Made by a program: the position numbers and the translations under genes
In this document: positions 59,652 through 64,000 of the stretch, in pieces
Layout: each line of letters begins with the position of its first letter
Numbering within the stretch: the first letter of the stretch is position 1
Source of the DNA: Lachnospiraceae bacterium
GTDB taxonomy: Bacteria > Bacillota_A > Clostridia > Lachnospirales > Lachnospiraceae
Length of the DNA: 64,000 nucleotides
Direction of reading: 5' to 3'
Assembly (NCBI GenBank): GCA_017522685.1
Contig: JAFWYN010000019.1
Span: 1-64,000, forward strand
Notes under the pieces: model-generated
What the model saw: the letters and a program-made list of their open reading frames with translations, nothing else
Database searches by the model: none
Told to the model about the DNA's origin: nothing

Positions 59652-59741
59652 TTACCTGAAAAATTGTTTTAATACCGCTTCCAAAGCATCTTTATGCTTA
59701 GGATTACGTATATCACAACGTATATAGTATAAATCCCTATT
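59652..59741 (-). pseudogene. C-terminal gene remnant (29 codons)
   Basis: In the minus strand a short coding-like run (NRDLYYIRCDIRNPKHKD ... LKQFFR) follows a stop with no start of its own. It appears to be the end of a lost gene. Confidence 0.35.
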
Positions 59742-59774
59742 TCAATACGGCGAGTTATCACCGGCTTCCATACA

Positions 59775-60083
59775 TTACTTTAAAAGATTAGCGTCTATAT
59801 CAATCTTCCACCCTATACCATTATTACGAAAATCTCCCGGAATAAGTTTATTATTTTCCGGTGGCAATTCTCTATAAATATCTCCTCGTTGAAATATAAT
59901 TTTATTTCTATTAAAATAGGAGATACTTTGTCCGTACATAATCGGATAGTCCGTTCTTTCAGGTAACGGACCTCGTCTAATAATCTGATCCTCTCCATAA
60001 TATAACACATTATCCATCAGATATTGTGAGGGTAGCACAGGTAAATCCGACAGCAGATGATTTAAGTATACCACACTCTTCCA
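59775..60083 (-). pseudogene. Truncated uncharacterised gene fragment
   Basis: About 102 open codons with sensible composition (SDLPVLPSQYLMDN, IPGDFRNNGIGWKIDID). A stop lies directly upstream, no Shine-Dalgarno sequence precedes the possible GTG start (60074), and the sequence begins like the inside of a domain. The 59.6-60.1 kb stretch therefore looks like a decayed locus. No family recognised; polymorphic toxin remnants are one possibility. Confidence 0.4.
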
Positions 60084-60135
60084 TTAGATTCATCAAGTTT
60101 ACAGATATTTATGAATCTTTTAAGAAAATGCAACG

Positions 60136-60165
60136 AAAAGGAGTCCCTTATTAGGAACTCCTTTT
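60136..60165 (-). terminator. Hairpin terminator downstream of spoIVA
   Basis: 9-bp stem AAAAGGAGT/ACTCCTTTT plus a GG/CC pair; short T-run on the minus strand. Confidence 0.65.
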
Positions 60166-60187
60166 ATCCCTGAATTATGCGGTTTTT

Positions 60188-61672
60188 CTAAATAATAATA
60201 CAAACCATACCGCCGTTGCTGTCATTTACCACCTTCTGCATGGTATCCTGTAGCTTCACCTGGCATTCCTCTCCGATGGAAGCTGTTTTTACGGATATTC
60301 CGTCGTTCACCAGCTGTTCCACTGTTTTGCCGAAGATATTGGTTTCCCAGATACCATTCTCTGCTTTTGCACTTTCACCGATATAGCGTATTAAGTCCTC
60401 TGCCTGTTGCTGAGTTCCTACGATTGGTGCAATCTCGGTCTCAATATTAGCCTTAATCATATGCACGGAAGGACTGACGGCCTTGATTTTCACACCGTAT
60501 TTATTGCCATGACGAATCACCTCCGGTTGCATCAACTCAATTTCATCCCGAGTGGGCTTTACCACACCATAGCCCTTAAAACGCACATCATTCATAGCCT
60601 CCAAGACCTTGGTATACTCATTTTTCATGGCAGCATATTCCTTTAGCTTCGCAAGAAGCCTGTACTCATCCTCAACTTTTTCTCCCAACATACCGGAAAG
60701 CATCTCGTAATAATAGGAATCATCCATCTCCATACGGATTTTCACACAGCCATCTGCCAGATTCATATGTTCCGTTTTCACGGCTTTTACATAATCACCC
60801 TCCAAGGAAATCGGTTTTTCACGGCAATCACGCAAAGTGCTGTAATCATTCATTCTCGCACTGATGGTCTTCATCAGCTCCTGTTTCATGGGATGTGTAT
60901 CAGATAACATTTCCACCCATTTGGGCATATAAAACTCCATAACGGATATAGGAAATTCATACAATACGTTCTGCAAAATCTGATGAATGTCTTCTTTCTT
61001 CAGCTGGGCACAATTCATAGGAAGTACATTTACTTCGTATTTATTTTTCAATTCTTCTGCCAGTCTGAGAGTCTCCTCAGAGTATGGTTTTTGACTGTTT
61101 AAAAGTACCAGAAACGGCTTATGTAATTTCTTCATGGTCTGAATGGTTTTCTCTTCTGCCGGCACATAGTTGCTAAGAGGAATTTCCCCAAAGCTTCCAT
61201 CCGTTAGCACAATCAACCCAATAGTAGAATGATCATTCATCACCTTATCTGTACCGATTTCAGCAGCTTTCGTAAAGGGAATCTCCTCTTCAAACCAGGG
61301 AGTTTTCACCATCCGTTCCGTATCCTCTTCCATATGACCGCCGGCACCGTCTACCATATATCCCACACAATCAATCAGACGTACCTTTACCTTCATTCCA
61401 TCATCCACATTAATTTCAGCAGCTTCCTTGGGGATGAATTTAGGCTCTGTGGTGGTAATGGTTTTGCCCCCTGCACTTTGGGGCAGTTCATCCATAGCAC
61501 GTTGCTTTGCATGTGCATCCATCATATAGGGCAACACACATACATCCATAAATCTTTTTATAAATGTAGATTTACCTGTTCTTACCGGGCCTACCACGCC
61601 CACATAAATCTCCCCACCACATCTTTCCTGTATATCGTGATAGAGATCATATGTATCCTTATTATTTTCCAT
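60188..61672 (-). CDS. spoIVA: Stage IV sporulation protein A
   Basis: 494 residues (B. subtilis about 492). Walker A of the ATPase is GPVRTGKSTFIKRF, with IDCVGYMVDGAGG and LTDGSFGEI after it. SpoIVA polymerises on the forespore and forms the base of the coat under mother-cell sigma-E control. The start MENNKDTYDLYHDIQ fits the family and has GGAGGT five bases before it. That ribosome binding site is inside a hairpin shared with the tyrS end. Confidence 0.96.
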   Translation of the reverse strand: MENNKDTYDLYHDIQERCGGEIYVGVVGPVRTGKSTFIKRFMDVCVLPYMMDAHAKQRAMDELPQSAGGKTITTTEPKFIPKEAAEINVDDGMKVKVRLIDCVGYMVDGAGGHMEEDTERMVKTPWFEEEIPFTKAAEIGTDKVMNDHSTIGLIVLTDGSFGEIPLSNYVPAEEKTIQTMKKLHKPFLVLLNSQKPYSEETLRLAEELKNKYEVNVLPMNCAQLKKEDIHQILQNVLYEFPISVMEFYMPKWVEMLSDTHPMKQELMKTISARMNDYSTLRDCREKPISLEGDYVKAVKTEHMNLADGCVKIRMEMDDSYYYEMLSGMLGEKVEDEYRLLAKLKEYAAMKNEYTKVLEAMNDVRFKGYGVVKPTRDEIELMQPEVIRHGNKYGVKIKAVSPSVHMIKANIETEIAPIVGTQQQAEDLIRYIGESAKAENGIWETNIFGKTVEQLVNDGISVKTASIGEECQVKLQDTMQKVVNDSNGGMVCIII

Positions 61673-61716
61673 AAAAAGACCTCCTGCATTACCTATTCCA
61701 AGTATATGCAAGAGGT
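61673..61716 (-). terminator. tyrS terminator hairpin that also covers the spoIVA ribosome binding site
   Basis: On the minus strand ACCTCTTGCA (61707-61716) pairs with TGCAGGAGGT (61679-61688), one G-U wobble, 18-base loop, then CTTTTT. The 3' arm is the spoIVA Shine-Dalgarno sequence. Confidence 0.7.
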
Positions 61717-61729
61717 TTTTTAATCATTC
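61700..61729 (-). promoter_or_regulatory. Candidate sigma-E promoter of spoIVA
   Basis: Minus strand -35-like GAATGATT (61722-61729), 13-base spacer, and -10-like CATATACTT (61700-61708). Transcription would start inside the terminator loop. Confidence 0.45.
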
Positions 61730-62953
61730 CTAGTTGAATATTACTTTTTTGAAGCTCTTCTTACCGCGCTTTACTACCTTACCGTCTCCTGCAAAATCGT
61801 CCTTTGTGTAAACGGTCTTCACATCGTTAACCTTCTCACCGTCCACAGTTACACCGCCCTGTTCTACAGCACGTCTTGCCTCGGAACGGGAAGCACATAA
61901 ACCTGCGGATGCTACCACACCGATAATATCGATGGTGCCGTCACGGAAATCTTCTTCCTTGAGTTCGTAGGTCGGCATATTTTCCGCATTACCTGCGCTG
62001 AACAGTGCCTTGGAAGCGTCCTTTGCCTTGGTAGCTTCTTCCTCACCATGAACCAGCTTGGTCAACTCAAATGCAAGGATTTCCTTGGCTTCATTTAACT
62101 GGCTGCCTTCCCAAGCATCCATCTTCTCAATCTCTTCCAAAGGAAGGAAAGTCAGCATACGAATGCACTTCAGTACATCAGCATCTGCCACATTTCTCCA
62201 GTACTGGAAGAATTCAAAAGGAGTTGTCTTGTTAGGATCAAGCCATACAGCACCCTTCTGGGTCTTACCCATCTTCTTGCCTTCTGAGTTAAGAAGCAGG
62301 GTAATGGTCATTGCGTAAGCATCCTTACCTAATTTACGACGAATCAACTCTGTTCCGCCCAGCATATTGGACCACTGATCATCACCACCAAACTGCATAT
62401 TACAGCCGTAATCCTGGAATAGCTTGTAGAAATCGTAAGACTGCATAATCATGTAGTTAAACTCAAGGAAGCTTAAGCCCTTCTCCATACGCTGCTTGTA
62501 GCATTCTGCAGTAAGCATACGGTTTACAGAGAAATGTGCACCAACTTCACGAAGCACATCCACATAGTTCATGTCCAAAAGCCAGTCTGCATTGTTTACC
62601 AAAAGTGCTTTATCTTCTGAGAAGTCAATAAACTTACTCATCTGCTCCTTGAAGCATGCCACATTGTGTGCAATGGTTTCTTTGGTCATCATGGAACGCA
62701 TATCAGTTCGTCCACTGGGGTCACCAATCATAGCGGTACCGCCACCGATTAAAGCGATGGGCTTATTGCCTGCCATCTGCAATCTCTTCATCAGGCAAAG
62801 TGCCATGAAATGTCCTACATGCAAGCTGTCTGCGGTAGGGTCAAAACCAATGTAGAAGGTAGCCTTACCATTGTTAATCATTTCTTTGATTTCTTCTTCG
62901 TCAGTTAACTGTGCAAGAAGGCCTCTTGCTTTTAATTCATCAAAAATTGTCAT
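61730..62953 (-). CDS. tyrS: Tyrosyl-tRNA synthetase
   Basis: 407 residues, class I. HIGH-type motif [17 protein letters not shown]-type [11 protein letters not shown], and a C-terminal S4-type RNA-binding domain ([20 protein letters not shown]). The start is after GGAGAG; 72 bases of an upstream frame are dropped. Controlled by a tyrosine T-box leader. spoIVA follows after 57 bases. Confidence 0.96.
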   Translation of the reverse strand: MTIFDELKARGLLAQLTDEEEIKEMINNGKATFYIGFDPTADSLHVGHFMALCLMKRLQMAGNKPIALIGGGTAMIGDPSGRTDMRSMMTKETIAHNVACFKEQMSKFIDFSEDKALLVNNADWLLDMNYVDVLREVGAHFSVNRMLTAECYKQRMEKGLSFLEFNYMIMQSYDFYKLFQDYGCNMQFGGDDQWSNMLGGTELIRRKLGKDAYAMTITLLLNSEGKKMGKTQKGAVWLDPNKTTPFEFFQYWRNVADADVLKCIRMLTFLPLEEIEKMDAWEGSQLNEAKEILAFELTKLVHGEEEATKAKDASKALFSAGNAENMPTYELKEEDFRDGTIDIIGVVASAGLCASRSEARRAVEQGGVTVDGEKVNDVKTVYTKDDFAGDGKVVKRGKKSFKKVIFN

Positions 62954-63130
62954 GTTTTGTTCTCTCCTTTTCTGTAAAATACTCACAGCATTGCTGTTCG
63001 TTGATGCGACATTCGCCAAATGCATCTGCTAATGCAACACATTCCCCATGAGACAAAATATTATGCTTGTGTGCTGGCACCCGTATAATATTTGTTCATG
63101 GGTTACGCGCTTGGCTCATTGTTAACGCAC

Positions 63131-63422
63131 AAAAAATCGTCCTTTCGAAATATTTCAAAAGGACGATGTCTCATCGTGTTACCACCTCTAGTTCCCATGT
63201 TACTCACGCTTCATGGCTTAGCGAGTATCAAACAATACTCCGGCAAATATCGGTGCCTACCGGTAATCTCTACTGGGTGTCTGTCACACCGTTCAAAATC
63301 ACTGCTCCGAGATGTACTTCCCACTATCTGCTTCAGCGCCTCTCACCAACCGGCAACTCTCTGTGGAAACCTTGATAAAGGTACTCTTCTCTTCAACGCG
63401 TCAATATATTTTGTTGCAACTT
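63131..63422 (-). promoter_or_regulatory. Tyrosine T-box riboswitch of tyrS
   Basis: The T-box sequence AGGTGGTAACACG lies at 63175-63187 (minus strand). The terminator hairpin ATCGTCCTTT/AAAGGACGAT spans 63136-63166 with T6 after it. The specifier is TAC (Tyr) at 63314-63316 in GAAGTACATC. Uncharged tRNA-Tyr would stabilise the antiterminator and allow tyrS transcription. No other gene lies in this 500-base gap. Confidence 0.93.
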
Positions 63423-63428
63423 AACTGC

Positions 63429-63457
63429 ATTATACATAGGGGTTGTTTATTTGTCAA
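63429..63457 (-). promoter_or_regulatory. Sigma-A promoter of the tyrS leader
   Basis: Minus strand TTGACA (63452-63457), 17-base spacer, TATAAT (63429-63434): both hexamers perfect. The -35 overlaps the end of the upstream Rpn-type gene. Confidence 0.88.
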
Positions 63458-64000
63458 CCACAAATTTCTCGCATTTTCTGTCCAAACAGCTCTTCTGACA
63501 TATTTGCCCGTTTCGCTGCTTCCTCTAATTTCAACAAACCATCCTTTACCAGATCGCATAGCGTAACCAATATACCTTCTTCTCTTCCTTCAGCTCTTCC
63601 TTCTTCTCTTCCTTCTTCTCTTCCTTCAGCTCTTTCATCCTCAAATGCCTTACACATATCCAATCCTCCTTCTTCCTGCGGAAACAATTTTAAGCTCTTC
63701 TTTCCTATCAACACACCCATGGTATCTATGGATATCTCATCCAACTCCCGAAATCGTTCTTTATGTTCCAGATAATACTGCTTCATAGCCTCCCGATCCT
63801 TACTACGCTTAAATATGGCTATGATTTCACGTAAGCTGGTTTCATAATTCTCTTCCTGTAAATCTTTCAGGTTATAAATTCGTATCCGATAATCTTTTAA
63901 AAGCTTTCTAAAATCTTTCCCAATATCCTCCACATCCATCATGTCCAGAATGCCCTCCGGACCATCGTAAGCCTCTTCTCCGCAATACAGTCCTATGGTA
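63454..64000 (-). CDS. Rpn-family (PD-(D/E)XK) nuclease/transposase-like protein, C-terminal part
   Basis: The frame continues past the right edge, so only about 181 C-terminal codons are seen. The start of the visible part (TIGLYCGEEAYDGPEGILDM) and FRKLLKDYRIRIYNLKDLQ fit the recombination-promoting nuclease (Rpn/YhgA) family. The catalytic core is outside the window. A run of EGRE/EGRA tetrapeptides lies near 63580-63645 (plus-strand CTTC-type microrepeat), followed by a helical tail, usual in this family. AT-rich. Confidence 0.8.
   Translation of the reverse strand, partial: TIGLYCGEEAYDGPEGILDMMDVEDIGKDFRKLLKDYRIRIYNLKDLQEENYETSLREIIAIFKRSKDREAMKQYYLEHKERFRELDEISIDTMGVLIGKKSLKLFPQEEGGLDMCKAFEDERAEGREEGREEGRAEGREEGILVTLCDLVKDGLLKLEEAAKRANMSEELFGQKMREICG

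Noticed and set aside
63580..63645. CTTC-rich repeats as a CRISPR array
   Set aside because: The repeat is a continuous coding microrepeat without spacers.

Overview
The window is about 64 kb of moderately AT-rich chromosome from an anaerobic, spore-forming Clostridium-type Firmicute, most likely a member of the Lachnospiraceae. The evidence is: spoIVA and a cotJABC coat operon; anaerobic NrdD/NrdG; a ferredoxin-type [FeFe] hydrogenase; a tyrosine T-box; AGGAGG-type ribosome binding sites; TTG and GTG starts; and cytoplasmic plant-glycan hydrolases. No phage, insertion sequence, rRNA operon or CRISPR array was seen. It reads as core chromosome with a few accessory patches.

Layout. 0-6 kb: edge of a possible Fe-S scaffold gene, a hexapeptide-repeat protein, an unusually long topoisomerase III and a PAS-GGDEF-EAL protein. 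6-10.5 kb: asd, argH, then an ABC importer pair on the other strand. 10.5-15 kb: GH43, tRNA-Thr(CGU), MscS and glgB. 15-19.1 kb: serC, serA and a DUF1015 gene that carries an in-frame UGA. 19.4-25.6 kb: an L,D-transpeptidase and leuB-ilvD-ilvB. 25.8-27.7 kb: a run of small, AT-rich, orphan immunity-like genes, one of them broken. 27.8-29.4 kb: yajC-tgt. 29.5-35.3 kb: a GH31/GH43 pair divergent from an AraC regulator, then a lactonase. 35.5-39.3 kb: potABCD. 39.3-45.4 kb: a Cys/His-rich mini-protein, a GH13-like protein without its catalytic residues, a DUF1292 protein, a UvrD-like helicase and gltX. 45.4-48.2 kb: hydrogenase and cotJABC. 48.2-59.6 kb: a long stretch devoted to nucleotides (purine permease, dUTPase, nrdG, nrdD, WYL regulator, YjjG-type nucleotidase, membrane MutS-like ATPase, amidohydrolase, cytidine deaminase, purine nucleoside phosphorylase). 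59.6-60.1 kb: decayed coding fragments. 60.2-64 kb: spoIVA, tyrS with its T-box, and an Rpn-type nuclease cut by the window edge.

How the genes fit together. Amino-acid synthesis (aspartate semialdehyde, arginine, serine, branched-chain) and nucleotide salvage dominate. Glycan use appears as cytoplasmic side-chain-removing enzymes without a local sugar transporter. The least expected items are: the UGA at codon 304 of the DUF1015 gene; the tyrS/spoIVA junction, where one hairpin could act as terminator, hide the spoIVA ribosome binding site and contain a sigma-E-like promoter; the GH13 pseudoenzyme; the membrane-anchored MutS-like ATPase in a nucleoside operon; the immunity-like gene run without a toxin; and two compact clusters of palindromes next to serC and between nrdD and nrdG. 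No complete new defence or mobile system was found. Starts were moved to internal codons where a Shine-Dalgarno sequence decided it. All family names rest on reading motifs, not on database searches.
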